The translations under genes and the position numbers were made by a program. The notes beneath the pieces are model-generated. The model saw only the letters and a program-made list of their open reading frames with translations. It was not told where the DNA came from and searched no databases. A DNA stretch of 47,615 nucleotides, taken from contig JAADJB010000034.1 of assembly GCA_013151035.1 (NCBI GenBank), positions 1-47,615 on the forward strand, given 5' to 3'. This document shows positions 28,401 to 36,377 of the stretch, in pieces (the first letter of the stretch is position 1; each line of letters begins with the position of its first letter). This stretch comes from Gammaproteobacteria bacterium (GTDB lineage: Bacteria; Pseudomonadota; Gammaproteobacteria; JAADJB01).

Positions 28401-28646
28401 GATGGTGTCGAGGTCTATAGCGCTATATTCACAGGAGCACTGTCACGCCTGCGCCCAGTATTGATGACCGCCTTCATCGCTGCATTAGGGCTCATCCCGA
28501 TGTTATTGGCAACCGGTGTCGGTTCCGAGGTACAGCGACCCCTTGCCACCGTAGTTGTTGGTGGGCTATTCTCTTCAACACTACTCACCCTGTTTGTGTT
28601 ACCGGTGCTTTATCCGATGTTTTCCAAACAAATAATAGAGAAATAA
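25461..28646 (+). CDS. CzcA/CusA-type heavy-metal efflux RND pump
   Basis: This 1061-residue RND transporter of the heavy-metal (HME) family has 12 membrane segments and two large periplasmic loops, beginning LNSIISWSVKNRLLVVLALIA and with LNLDAFPDVTNVQVQI. The helix-4 motif reads AIAIGMMVDGSVVMMEH. The DFG...DGA...VEN form typical of CzcA-like Zn/Co/Cd pumps is absent, and the motif is closer to the AIG form seen in CusA-like proteins, so the metal cannot be assigned. Directly after it is a His/Gln-rich cytoplasmic insertion of about 35 residues (HADARHGEQQRQQQ...DSAHDSHG) not usual at this place. REP-like elements follow the stop. Confidence 0.93.
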   Translation: MLNSIISWSVKNRLLVVLALIAITVGGVLILPKLNLDAFPDVTNVQVQINTEARGLAAEEVEQLITFPIEAVMYALPDVEEVRSISKTGLSVITVVFNEGTDIYFARQLVFERLQTAREEIPDGIGTPGIGPNSSGLGQVYQYILRADDPQKYDAITLRSYNDWIVKLLLMPVGGVTEVLSFGGEVRQYQVQLDPQRLLAYKLTGNDVALAIEDNNRNAGGWYMDRGAEQLVVRGVGWVRSGNDGLRDISNIPLKDEDGVVVSVKDVAQVSFGPEIRQGAVSITRRDAEGNPEPLGEVVAGVVLKRLGANTKATIEGIKSRLGAIQTALPDGVTLEPFYDQASLVDQAVETVSKALLEAFVLIIIVLMLFLVNVRATFLVLISVPISIGMALIAMAHWGISANLMSLGGLAIAIGMMVDGSVVMMEHIFSHLTHADARHGEQQRQQQGVEHPYDSAHDSHGIALRIKEAACEVGRPVFFAVLIIIIVFAPLFSLEGVEGKLFQPMAISIVLAMLASLLVALIVVPALATYLFKKGVEHKHGYVMPPLESFYRKTLPWAQNKRKIVVGIAVSLFLGSLALVPFLGTEFVPELEEGTLNIRITLAPSSSLATSLEVAGKLEGALLTFPEVIYATSRIGRPEIGGDPEPVSNVEIFVGLKPVDEWTSATNRQALQKLMEAKMSEHPGLLFSFSQPIATRVDELLSGVRAQLAIKLFGSDLDMLAKKGSEIETLVKKIEGTRGVAMEQIGGEAQLAIRPDRDKLARYGIPVAQVMDLVADAIGGRAAGQVINGNERYDIYVRLAKEYRDNVDTIRNLILQAPNGAWVRVGDIAEVAIESGPPQIRRDDVQRRVVIQTNVEGRDMGGLVAELQQRIDDEIDLPAGYTIVFGGQFENQQRAQARLMIVVPLSLGLIFLLLYFAFNSVGQALLIMLNVPLALIGGIAALFFSGQYLSVPGSIGFIALFGVAVLNGVVMVNAINQRVEDGVEVYSAIFTGALSRLRPVLMTAFIAALGLIPMLLATGVGSEVQRPLATVVVGGLFSSTLLTLFVLPVLYPMFSKQIIEK

Positions 28647-28666
28647 CAAGTCATCTTTGGATGTAT

Positions 28667-28733
28667 GCATTCCCACGCAGGAGCATGGGAACGAGAACGA
28701 GCTATCTAGTTCCCATGCTCCTGCGTGGGAACT
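28667..28733. repeat. REP-like palindrome, inverted pair
   Basis: Two copies of the TTCCCACGCAGG...TGGGAAC unit face each other (28670-28691 and 28709-28732) around a 17-bp spacer, so the pair can fold into one long hairpin. It lies 20 bp past the RND pump stop. The same unit occurs at 17576, 39011 and 46111. Confidence 0.85.
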
Positions 28734-28752
28734 AAATTAAGCCAAAAACATA

Positions 28753-28841
28753 AACCACAGGGGGCACAGAGGTACACAGAGAAAATAATGGATACAAAAA
28801 AAACATAAAAACCTCTGTGCTCCTCCACGTCCCCTGTGGTT
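28753..28841 (+). repeat. Inverted-repeat element (AACCACAGGGG type) with terminator-like end
   Basis: AACCACAGGGGGCACAGAGG (28753-28772) is matched by an inverted copy at 28811-28841 with a short insertion, followed by ATTTTTTATT. Sequences of this AACCACAGAGG type are common intergenic repeats in proteobacteria. With its T-run it could end transcription of the efflux operon before the CDF gene. Confidence 0.6.
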
Positions 28842-28873
28842 CAATATTTTTTATTAATCAGAGAATACAACCC

Positions 28874-29761
28874 GTGTCCGATCATCACCACCATAATATT
28901 GATGCCTCAGTTGGCGACCGCCGTTTAGGTCTCGCCATTGCCATCAATATGCTACTAACCCTGGCTCAGATTATTGGTGGTCTTATGTCGGGTAGCCTGT
29001 CGCTAATTGCTGATGCACTGCACAACTTCAGTGATGCCGCCTCGTTATGGATTGCCTGGGCTGCACGTAAGATCAGCCGAAGACCAGCGGATCACTTCAA
29101 GACCTTTGGTTATAAACGTGCCGAGATAATTGCCACACTGATTAATCTAGTCACCCTGGTCATCATTGGACTCTATCTGATCTATGAAGCTCTGTGGCGT
29201 ATCCACGAGCCACAGATTATCGAAGGCTGGATCGTAATAATCGTTGCCGCTGTGGCACTGATTATTGATATTGCCACCGCCATATTAACCTTCAGCATGT
29301 CAAAAGGCAGTATGAACATCCGTGCCGCCTTTCTGCATAATGTCTCTGATGCACTCGCTTCGGTGGGTGTTATTATTGCCGGTAGCCTGATCTTGCTGTA
29401 CCAATGGTATTGGGTGGATACCTTAATCACCCTGCTGATTGCTGGCTATGTACTCTACCAGGCCTCGACACTATTACCCGAGACGATTCATATCCTGATG
29501 CAAGGCACACCCAAAAACATTGTTATTGATGATGTCATTACTCACATAGAGAATATTAACGGCGTATTAAATATTCATCATGTTCACATCTGGCAACTGG
29601 ATGAACAGCGTAATGCGCTGGAGGCACATATCGTCATTGAACGATTTGATCAAATAAACGAAATAAAGGGTGCAATAAAAACCGATCTGTTACAACGCTA
29701 TGCAATAGATCATTCCACATTGGAGTTCGAAGAGGCACATTGTGAGCAGCGCGACTGTTGA
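28874..29761 (+). CDS. Cation diffusion facilitator (CDF) transporter
   Basis: The protein is 295 residues from GTG 28874 (SDHHHHNIDASVGDRRLGL). An ATG at 28817 lies inside the inverted repeat and is rejected. Six membrane segments carry the CDF metal sites: LIADALHNFSDAASLW in helix 2 (His, Asp) and AFLHNVSDALASVGV in helix 5. The C-terminal cytoplasmic domain holds VLNIHHVHIWQLDE and ALEAHIVI. These proteins export Zn2+, Co2+ or related ions by proton exchange and often accompany CzcCBA. The start has a His4 run. It overlaps the next gene by 20 bp. Confidence 0.92.
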   Translation: MSDHHHHNIDASVGDRRLGLAIAINMLLTLAQIIGGLMSGSLSLIADALHNFSDAASLWIAWAARKISRRPADHFKTFGYKRAEIIATLINLVTLVIIGLYLIYEALWRIHEPQIIEGWIVIIVAAVALIIDIATAILTFSMSKGSMNIRAAFLHNVSDALASVGVIIAGSLILLYQWYWVDTLITLLIAGYVLYQASTLLPETIHILMQGTPKNIVIDDVITHIENINGVLNIHHVHIWQLDEQRNALEAHIVIERFDQINEIKGAIKTDLLQRYAIDHSTLEFEEAHCEQRDC

Positions 29762-30935
29762 GCAACAATATGATGTCGTCATCATCGGTGCTGGCGCGGC
29801 AGGTCTCATGTGTGCCATCAGTGCCGGGCAGCGTGGCCGCAAGGTGCTGGTGCTCGATCATGCTGAAAAGGTCGGTAAGAAGATCCTGATTGCGGGTGGT
29901 GGTCGTTGTAATTTCACCAACCTGTGGGTTGATGCCGAGAACTATATCTCGGGCAACGCCCATTTCTGTAAATCAGCCCTCAGCCGTTTTAGTCAATATG
30001 ACTTTCTTAACCTGATCGACAAATACCAAATCCGCTATGAAGAACGCGCCCATGGGCAACTATTCTGCCGTGACAAGGCCAGCGTCATCGTTGACCTGTT
30101 ACTGGATGAATGTAGCCTCGCCGGGGTTGATATCCACACCGAACAAGACATTCAATCGGTACACAAGAATGAATCATTCCAGATACAGACACAAAACAAT
30201 CACTATTGTGCTAATTCATTAGTCATCGCCAGTGGTGGTCTATCAATCCCGAAGATGGGCGCGACTGATATCGGTCATCGAATTGCCGAACAATTTGGTA
30301 TTGCTTGCACTGCTCTGCGTCCCGGCCTGGTATCACTCACCTTAAACAGCAGCGAGCTGAACAATTATGCTAGCCTGTCAGGGATCTCGGTCGATGCCAG
30401 TGTCAGCCACAAAACACAATTCTTTCGTGAGGCAGTGCTATTCACTCACAAAGGACTCAGTGGCCCCGCTATCCTGCAAATCTCCAACTACTGGACCCCA
30501 GGAGATCACATCGAGATCAATCTGTTACCCGATACCGATCTGCAACAACAAATTGAACAATGGCAACAGGATAAACCCAATACTGAACTCAAGACCCTGA
30601 TGAGCACCCTGCTCAGCAAACGCCTGGTGGAATGGTTAATATCACTTTATCTGGAGAATAAACCCATCCGTCAATATCAAAAAACCGAGATACAAAAGAT
30701 TATTAATAGCTTCCAACACTGGCAGATCATGCCCTCAGGCACCACCGGCTACAGCAAGGCCGAAGTCACCCTGGGCGGTATTGATACCCATGAGTTATCC
30801 TCCAGAACCTTCGAGGCAAAAAAACAACCAGGGCTCTATTTTATTGGTGAGGTCATTGATGTCACTGGCTGGCTGGGGGGATACAACCTGCAATGGGCCT
30901 GGGCATCCGGCTATTGTGCCGGTCAGGCGGTTTGA
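29742..30935 (+). CDS. HI0933-family flavoprotein (YhiN/BaiN-like)
   Basis: This 397-residue protein from GTG 29742 has an FAD-binding motif near the N-terminus (YDVVIIGAGAAGLMCAISAG), then KKILIAGGGRCNFTN, GHRIAEQFG, FTHKGLSGPAILQIS and the C-terminal GGYNLQWAWASGY, the signature set of the HI0933/YhiN family. Members are NAD(P)/FAD-dependent oxidoreductases of poorly defined function. The start overlaps the CDF gene, implying co-expression, although a metabolic link to metal export is not established. It converges with the MATE gene with no gap. Confidence 0.93.
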   Translation: MSSATVEQQYDVVIIGAGAAGLMCAISAGQRGRKVLVLDHAEKVGKKILIAGGGRCNFTNLWVDAENYISGNAHFCKSALSRFSQYDFLNLIDKYQIRYEERAHGQLFCRDKASVIVDLLLDECSLAGVDIHTEQDIQSVHKNESFQIQTQNNHYCANSLVIASGGLSIPKMGATDIGHRIAEQFGIACTALRPGLVSLTLNSSELNNYASLSGISVDASVSHKTQFFREAVLFTHKGLSGPAILQISNYWTPGDHIEINLLPDTDLQQQIEQWQQDKPNTELKTLMSTLLSKRLVEWLISLYLENKPIRQYQKTEIQKIINSFQHWQIMPSGTTGYSKAEVTLGGIDTHELSSRTFEAKKQPGLYFIGEVIDVTGWLGGYNLQWAWASGYCAGQAV

Positions 30936-32255
30936 TCAAAGTGCTTGCTGTCTGTGCCTGAAACGCCGATACAATAACACGGCAGCAACCGTTAAACCAA
31001 GGATGAGTCCCCACCAAATACCTTCAGCACCATAGGCGAATGTGATACCTAGCAAATACCCGCCGGGGATACCGATAAGCCAATAAGCAATGATGGTATA
31101 AACCATAGGAATACGCGTGTCCTTCAGCCCTCTTAATGCCCCTGCTGAAACCACCTGAATACCGTCCGGGATCTGAAATACAGCCGCCAGAAACAGAAAC
31201 TGTAGTGCGATATTAATAACCACAAGATCGTCGGTATAAAGTGAAGCAATATTATCAGCAAACAACAGGATTAATGAAGCTGATAGTATCTGAGTACACA
31301 GCACAATAATAAACCCTGCCCTGGCAGCATCACGGATGCCTTGCTGATCACCACGACCATAGGCCTCTCCGACACGAATGGTAACCACCGTGCTAATACC
31401 TAAGGGCACCATAAATAACAGACCCGAAAAATTGATTGCCACCTGATGAGCTGCGACAACATTAATACCAAACGAACCCAGTAACAAAGCAACCATGCCA
31501 AACAGACTCCCTTCGATAAAAACAGCGATACCAATCGGCAACCCAAGATGTAATAACTCACCTATTCTAGACCAATCAGGTAATGCCAGAGATTCATATA
31601 TCCGGGTACCACGGAAGGCAATCCGCCCCCACAGATACAAGGCGATCAACTGTACCCACTGCACCACACTGGTCGCAAAACCAGCACCTTCTGCCCCCAG
31701 TTGTGGAAAACCCAGATGACCAAAGATCAGGATATAGTTGCTCGGAATATTAATCAGCAAGCCCAGTATGCCAAAGGCCATACTGGTACGCGTCATCGCC
31801 AGACCCTCACTGGTCATCCGCAACATCAAAAACACGGTAAAGGCCGGTGCCCCCCAGGAGGTTGCCCGTAAATAACGCATCGTTACTTCGATAATATCGG
31901 GGGCAATATTCAGGACATTCAATACCGGTTCGCAGGAACGTAGAGCCAGGGTCAGCAAGATACCGAGCACCAGGGCAATATAAAAGGCCTGATGAACAAC
32001 ATAACCCACCTTGTCACGACGATCTTCACCGATCAGATGAGAAATTGTCGGGGGTAACATCATTAATACCCCGATCACAAATAGCGCCAGGGTTAGCCAC
32101 ACTGCCCCACCAATACCCACGGCAGACAATTCCAACGCGCCCAGACGACCCACCATAACGGTATCGACAAAGCCCATCGAAAGCATGGCTAATTGACCAA
32201 AAATCAAGGGGATGGAGAGACTGAGGGTCTGCCGGATATGAGCGCCTGTATTCAC
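30936..32255 (-). CDS. MATE-family multidrug/Na+ antiporter (NorM-like)
   Basis: This 439-residue protein with 12 membrane segments begins HIRQTLSLSIPLIFGQLAMLSMGFVDTVMVGRLG, the classic NorM-type start, and has a repeat half in the second bundle (HLGLPIGIAVFIEGSLFGMVALLLGSFG). MATE proteins expel cationic drugs or metabolites using Na+ or H+. It lies 55 bp downstream of the thioredoxin-like gene on the same strand and may be the last gene of the TonB-receptor operon, or have its own promoter in the gap. Confidence 0.93.
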   Translation of the reverse strand: MNTGAHIRQTLSLSIPLIFGQLAMLSMGFVDTVMVGRLGALELSAVGIGGAVWLTLALFVIGVLMMLPPTISHLIGEDRRDKVGYVVHQAFYIALVLGILLTLALRSCEPVLNVLNIAPDIIEVTMRYLRATSWGAPAFTVFLMLRMTSEGLAMTRTSMAFGILGLLINIPSNYILIFGHLGFPQLGAEGAGFATSVVQWVQLIALYLWGRIAFRGTRIYESLALPDWSRIGELLHLGLPIGIAVFIEGSLFGMVALLLGSFGINVVAAHQVAINFSGLLFMVPLGISTVVTIRVGEAYGRGDQQGIRDAARAGFIIVLCTQILSASLILLFADNIASLYTDDLVVINIALQFLFLAAVFQIPDGIQVVSAGALRGLKDTRIPMVYTIIAYWLIGIPGGYLLGITFAYGAEGIWWGLILGLTVAAVLLYRRFRHRQQAL

Positions 32256-32310
32256 TCGTCAATTGACTTGCTGTGTAATTTCATCTGCCTGATTATAGGC
32301 TATTTACGAC

Positions 32311-32844
32311 CTACCGATGTAGCATATTATTTTCATTCAGCCACTTCATCAGATAGGCATGTGATAAACGTCCACTTACAGCATGCCTCGGCTGATTTTT
32401 TGAAAAGAAATAACTGCGTGGTAATTCACCATACCAGTATTTATCAACCTCAAATCGGAGTCGTTCTGAAAGACTATCGGTAAAAATCCAGGACTCCAGC
32501 CCGGTCAATCCCTTCTCCGATATCAATACTTCAACCTCTGTACGAACATCCAGACCATCGGTTGATACCAGCACTACCGGTAACACAGGATACTGCTTGT
32601 ACAATCCACCTAACATCGTTAATTCTTCATAACAGGGTGGACAATCAATTGACCAGAATACCAGTATAAAAGAGGAGTTCTGATAGCGTAATACAATATC
32701 TGAATAACTACCCGACACAAAATGACGCAATTGATCCTGTGTCCCTGATATTACCGGCAGTGATAAAAATATACAGAGCAAAGCTGCCAGCATGGTTCTT
32801 CTACAACGAATCTGATTTCCCATTGCCATTATGCTACTCAGCAT
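32311..32844 (-). CDS. TlpA/thioredoxin-like secreted protein
   Basis: This 177-residue protein has a basic start and a hydrophobic segment (about 17-34, TMLAALLCIFLSLPVISG) that serves as signal or anchor. A thioredoxin-fold core follows with FILVFWSIDCPPCYEELTML (CPPC active site) and the cis-Pro-like ELPRSYFF. It is expected in the periplasm, reducing or carrying thiols. Its start overlaps the end of the Asp-box lipoprotein gene by 11 bp, so the two are coupled. The CPPC site next to a CECC-bearing partner suggests a thiol-maintenance role for that protein, an inference. Confidence 0.82.
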   Translation of the reverse strand: MLSSIMAMGNQIRCRRTMLAALLCIFLSLPVISGTQDQLRHFVSGSYSDIVLRYQNSSFILVFWSIDCPPCYEELTMLGGLYKQYPVLPVVLVSTDGLDVRTEVEVLISEKGLTGLESWIFTDSLSERLRFEVDKYWYGELPRSYFFSKNQPRHAVSGRLSHAYLMKWLNENNMLHR

Positions 32845-34078
32845 CCAGTGCTAACAGACGATAAGCCTGTCCTGAAATATGCCATGACACATAAACCTGA
32901 CCCTCTTTATCCAACAGAAAGGGGACATCACTTGCCATTGTGGTCTCTGCCAGCCTGCGCGGAATTGACCATTCCCAGCCACCATCGACTGAAATCATCA
33001 CAAAGAGCTGACTCTGTTCCCCGTTAAATTCTCTCCAGGTAATATAAACCTGATCGCCCTGACTCAACACATCTGCATGAGCGGCACTATTATCATAATT
33101 ACCAATACTCACAGCCTTCGAAAAGTGACGTCCCTTATCCTCAGAGTGCGCATAAAACAGGCCATGTCGTTGTGGTGCATTATTAAACCAGGCTAGATGA
33201 TAAATACCATCTGCTGCAATCGAGATGGCAGGGCCATGATGGGGGCAGGCATCAATCTGCCACTGGTCATAACTGACCCGCTCTGGAACACCGGCAGTCA
33301 CCCGATCAATAAATTTTGTTAAGGCATGATCACGGATATTATCACCATAAATATGACGCCACATCACTACTGGTAGCTGATCTGAATCAAAGGCCATTAC
33401 CACTCGACAACACTCACAGGTATGATCCATCACCTTCCTGTTGGGTATAAAACTTTTACCCCCGTCATCAGACATCGTGTAATAAAGTGCTGCACCGGTA
33501 TAGCGACGTCCTTCCTGCTCTGCCCTGAGCCGATCACGCTTATCAAGCCAGGCGATATAAATATCACCCCTGTTATTAACGGCCAGAGCCTCAAAGCGGT
33601 GACCTGTTATATCAAGATTATCATTGACTATAATGGGTTCGGAAAAATGTTCCCCCTGGTCAATAGATCGAGCAAAGCGGACATGTCCACTAAATCGATT
33701 TGCCAGCGGGGTGACCCAGGAAACATAGATATCCCCCTTGTCTGCCAGTACGATTTTAGGCCGATTCTCCCCTCCTGCCGAGATTGCTTCAGGAACCCGA
33801 TTGACGACCACTGGTCTACTGAGTGTCTGACCATCATCATCTGAATGATTAACATAGACATGCCCGGCATAAGACCATACCAACCACAATCTTCCCTGAT
33901 AATCAAAGGCTGCTGTGACCGTCATAGCACATTGCAGTGATGGCAATATCTTTACACCTGCACAGGGATCTCTGGCACCAACCTCCTTACGATCGGTATT
34001 AAGCGTATGCAAAGAACAACCGCTCACTACTATAAATAATACCAATATAACAAAGCTCTTAATCAATCTATCCAACAT
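32834..34078 (-). CDS. Asp-box (BNR/sialidase-like fold) lipoprotein with CECC motif
   Basis: This 414-residue lipoprotein has lipobox VSGC (Cys21). It has at least five Asp-box repeats: SDDDGQTLS, SIDQGEHFS, SDDGGKSFI, SEDKGRHFS and SVDGGWEW, giving a six-bladed propeller of sialidase type. I see no sialidase active-site arginine triad, so an enzymatic role is doubtful. DHTCECCRVVM (about 221-231) and nearby His residues could bind metal. It sits 2 bp after the TonB-receptor gene and overlaps the thioredoxin-like gene. Annotation as 'exo-alpha-sialidase' would be a fold-based over-call. Confidence 0.78.
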   Translation of the reverse strand: MLDRLIKSFVILVLFIVVSGCSLHTLNTDRKEVGARDPCAGVKILPSLQCAMTVTAAFDYQGRLWLVWSYAGHVYVNHSDDDGQTLSRPVVVNRVPEAISAGGENRPKIVLADKGDIYVSWVTPLANRFSGHVRFARSIDQGEHFSEPIIVNDNLDITGHRFEALAVNNRGDIYIAWLDKRDRLRAEQEGRRYTGAALYYTMSDDGGKSFIPNRKVMDHTCECCRVVMAFDSDQLPVVMWRHIYGDNIRDHALTKFIDRVTAGVPERVSYDQWQIDACPHHGPAISIAADGIYHLAWFNNAPQRHGLFYAHSEDKGRHFSKAVSIGNYDNSAAHADVLSQGDQVYITWREFNGEQSQLFVMISVDGGWEWSIPRRLAETTMASDVPFLLDKEGQVYVSWHISGQAYRLLALDAE

Positions 34079-34080
34079 AA

Positions 34081-36156
34081 TTAAAACCTGTAATTCATAC
34101 CGGCATAGACTGTTCGCGGCATACCAGGTGCATATTCAAACTTTTCTGGATTACCCCAGGCAGCCGCCTTATATGAAGCGGCTGTTGCATATCGTTTATC
34201 GCTCAGATTAACAACTCGAGCATAAAACTCCAGGCCATTACCCAGATGATAGTTAGCACGCAGATTAAAGACATCATGCCCAGGATATTTAGTGGTATTA
34301 TTTGCATCCATCCAGTATTCACCCAGATGCGTCCACTCCAGTTCTATACGACCACCATTCAGTATCGGGGGGCGATAAGCAAGACGTGTATTAGCAACGG
34401 TTCGAGGTGCAGATTCCATTTCATTACCACTATAATCAACTGTGCCCTTTGGCACCCATTTTTCATATTGATGAATAGCATAACTGTAGGCAACATCCAG
34501 ACTGATATACTCGGCAAACTTCGTACCAAGCCCCAACTCAATACCGCGATGTGATGTCTCACCAGCATTAAGTGTTTCACGTGTCCCATCAGAATATTGG
34601 TAGGTCAGAATATCATCTTCTTTTATCATACGATATACAGCAAACTCATAGCTTGCTACCTGCCCCAGGTTGCCACGCACACCCAACTCATAACTATCCA
34701 CCTTGATTGGTTTCAGATCGACAGTACTCACCGCCTTACCCTGACGGAATAACTGTCCCTCCGAAGGTGCTCGAAAGGCGTGTCGGTAAGAGGCATAAGC
34801 ATTAATACCCGGATTAAAGCGATAGGTTATACCCAGCTTGGGACTGAGATGACTAAAGTCCACCTTGATATCTGCCGGACGATTATGAGGATCACCTGTT
34901 AATACAGAAAGCTTGTTATCATAATCATAACTCATCATGTCATAGCGCAAACCACCTGTCAGACGAATACGTTCACTCAGTGATGTCTCTACATGAACAT
35001 AGGGAGAGACGCCCTGATAGGTCACATCATAATCATAGATATCACCAACCACAGTATAGGACGTATAGACATTACCCACCCTGGTTGGACTAATCTCCTT
35101 CTCAAGACGCCTACCAGGACTATGGTCTATATCAGCCCCCAGCACCAGGCGGGTTCGGTTCGGTTTAAAGTCCTGACGATATTTTACTAACATACCGATA
35201 GAACGGTTATCTGTTTTATAGGTTACAGGATCATAACTCAGCGACCAGTTTGGCAACAACTCCATGGTGTTATCACGAACATAGGGTGTAATACTCAGCA
35301 ATGAATCAACATCCTCTTTTTCATAAGCTACCGATGCACGCAGCGCTGTCACCTTACGAAACGAGATTGGCGTATAGTTAAGAGTAGGATTTGTTTCATA
35401 GTCATTCTTCAATAACCTGGAAGAACCTGCCGTATTCTGATCAATATTTGAGCTGGAAATCAAAGTCTTCAATGATGCACCATTATCAAAAAAATGATCC
35501 CAACGTAATGTTTCGCTCTGACGATCATAGCTGGTACCCTCACGCCAACCATCAGTATGCGTAATATTCAGATCAACACGCACACCTTCATCATCCCAAC
35601 TATTACCACCACTCAATAACAACCTGCGCCAACCGAATTCACCCAGCTCCAGATTTGCTTCAGCTTCAGCCTCAGCGGGTGCAGAACGCGTCATAACATT
35701 GATCACACCACCGATGGCATCACTACCATAGAGCGAGGTGCCCGGACCTTTAAAGACCTCGACACCACCTGACTGAGGCACATTGACCTCATAAAATGCA
35801 TTATGATTAAAAAATCCGGTTGAACGCGTCGGAATACCATCTTCCAGGTAAAGATAAAGTGCCTTGGTTGTTATTGGCTGACGAATGGCTGTCATATGAC
35901 CTTCACCACCGGTAACGTTCACATGGACGCCAGGGATCTGATTCATGATCTCAGAGGGATGTGAGGGTCGAAGCTCTTCAATCTGTCTTTCAGTAACAGA
36001 ACCTATTGATGCAGGGATCTCTGCCTTTAGTGCCTCTTCACGTGTCCCGGTAACCGTGATATCCCCCAGATTGATTCCTTCTGCATAAGCTGTATTCCCC
36101 ATAGCAAGCATAATTATCGTTGTTGAAAATAGCGTATTTAATCCAGATATTTTCAT
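34081..36156 (-). CDS. TonB-dependent outer-membrane receptor
   Basis: This 691-residue protein has a signal peptide (about 1-25, ending AYA), a plug domain with GDITVTGTREEA (TonB-box/plug start) and IMNQIPGVHVNVTGGEGH, GPGTSLYGSDAIGGVINVMTR, then a 22-strand barrel ending in Phe (RTVYAGMNYRF). Substrate is not evident; the plug resembles ferric-siderophore or metal-chelate receptors. It is the first gene of an operon with an Asp-box lipoprotein and a thioredoxin-like protein. No Fur-box-like sequence or cobalamin riboswitch was seen in its 221-bp upstream gap, which it shares with the divergent arsM. Confidence 0.92.
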   Translation of the reverse strand: MKISGLNTLFSTTIIMLAMGNTAYAEGINLGDITVTGTREEALKAEIPASIGSVTERQIEELRPSHPSEIMNQIPGVHVNVTGGEGHMTAIRQPITTKALYLYLEDGIPTRSTGFFNHNAFYEVNVPQSGGVEVFKGPGTSLYGSDAIGGVINVMTRSAPAEAEAEANLELGEFGWRRLLLSGGNSWDDEGVRVDLNITHTDGWREGTSYDRQSETLRWDHFFDNGASLKTLISSSNIDQNTAGSSRLLKNDYETNPTLNYTPISFRKVTALRASVAYEKEDVDSLLSITPYVRDNTMELLPNWSLSYDPVTYKTDNRSIGMLVKYRQDFKPNRTRLVLGADIDHSPGRRLEKEISPTRVGNVYTSYTVVGDIYDYDVTYQGVSPYVHVETSLSERIRLTGGLRYDMMSYDYDNKLSVLTGDPHNRPADIKVDFSHLSPKLGITYRFNPGINAYASYRHAFRAPSEGQLFRQGKAVSTVDLKPIKVDSYELGVRGNLGQVASYEFAVYRMIKEDDILTYQYSDGTRETLNAGETSHRGIELGLGTKFAEYISLDVAYSYAIHQYEKWVPKGTVDYSGNEMESAPRTVANTRLAYRPPILNGGRIELEWTHLGEYWMDANNTTKYPGHDVFNLRANYHLGNGLEFYARVVNLSDKRYATAASYKAAAWGNPEKFEYAPGMPRTVYAGMNYRF

Positions 36157-36289
36157 ATAAACTACCCTTTATTCTGTTGTCATCCCCTCTCCCTCACATC
36201 CTGTGAGTTCATCTGAAGGATCAAGTAATATTCCATTGACTCCCAATACCAGCCAATGGCAAAAGAATACTTGATTGTTCATAATCCGT

Positions 36290-36324
36290 GAATGTGACAT
36301 AGTGTCGCACCGTAGTGCGCATTC
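36290..36324. promoter_or_regulatory. Imperfect palindromes in the TonB receptor/arsM divergent gap
   Basis: GAATG...CATTC (36290-36324) encloses TGTGACA-TAG-TGTCGCA (36294-36310), an imperfect operator-like palindrome. Further on, TGTAAA and TTTACA (about 36329-36349) flank an AT-rich segment with a possible -10 (TATATT) for arsM. A regulator shared by both directions is possible; which one is unknown. Confidence 0.35.
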
Positions 36325-36377
36325 CACGTGTAAAAATGATATATTTACAACGGAGATTCCCTAAAGAGATATAAACA

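Noticed and set aside
32834-34078. Functional sialidase
   Set aside because: Asp-boxes define a fold only; the arginine triad and other catalytic residues were not found.
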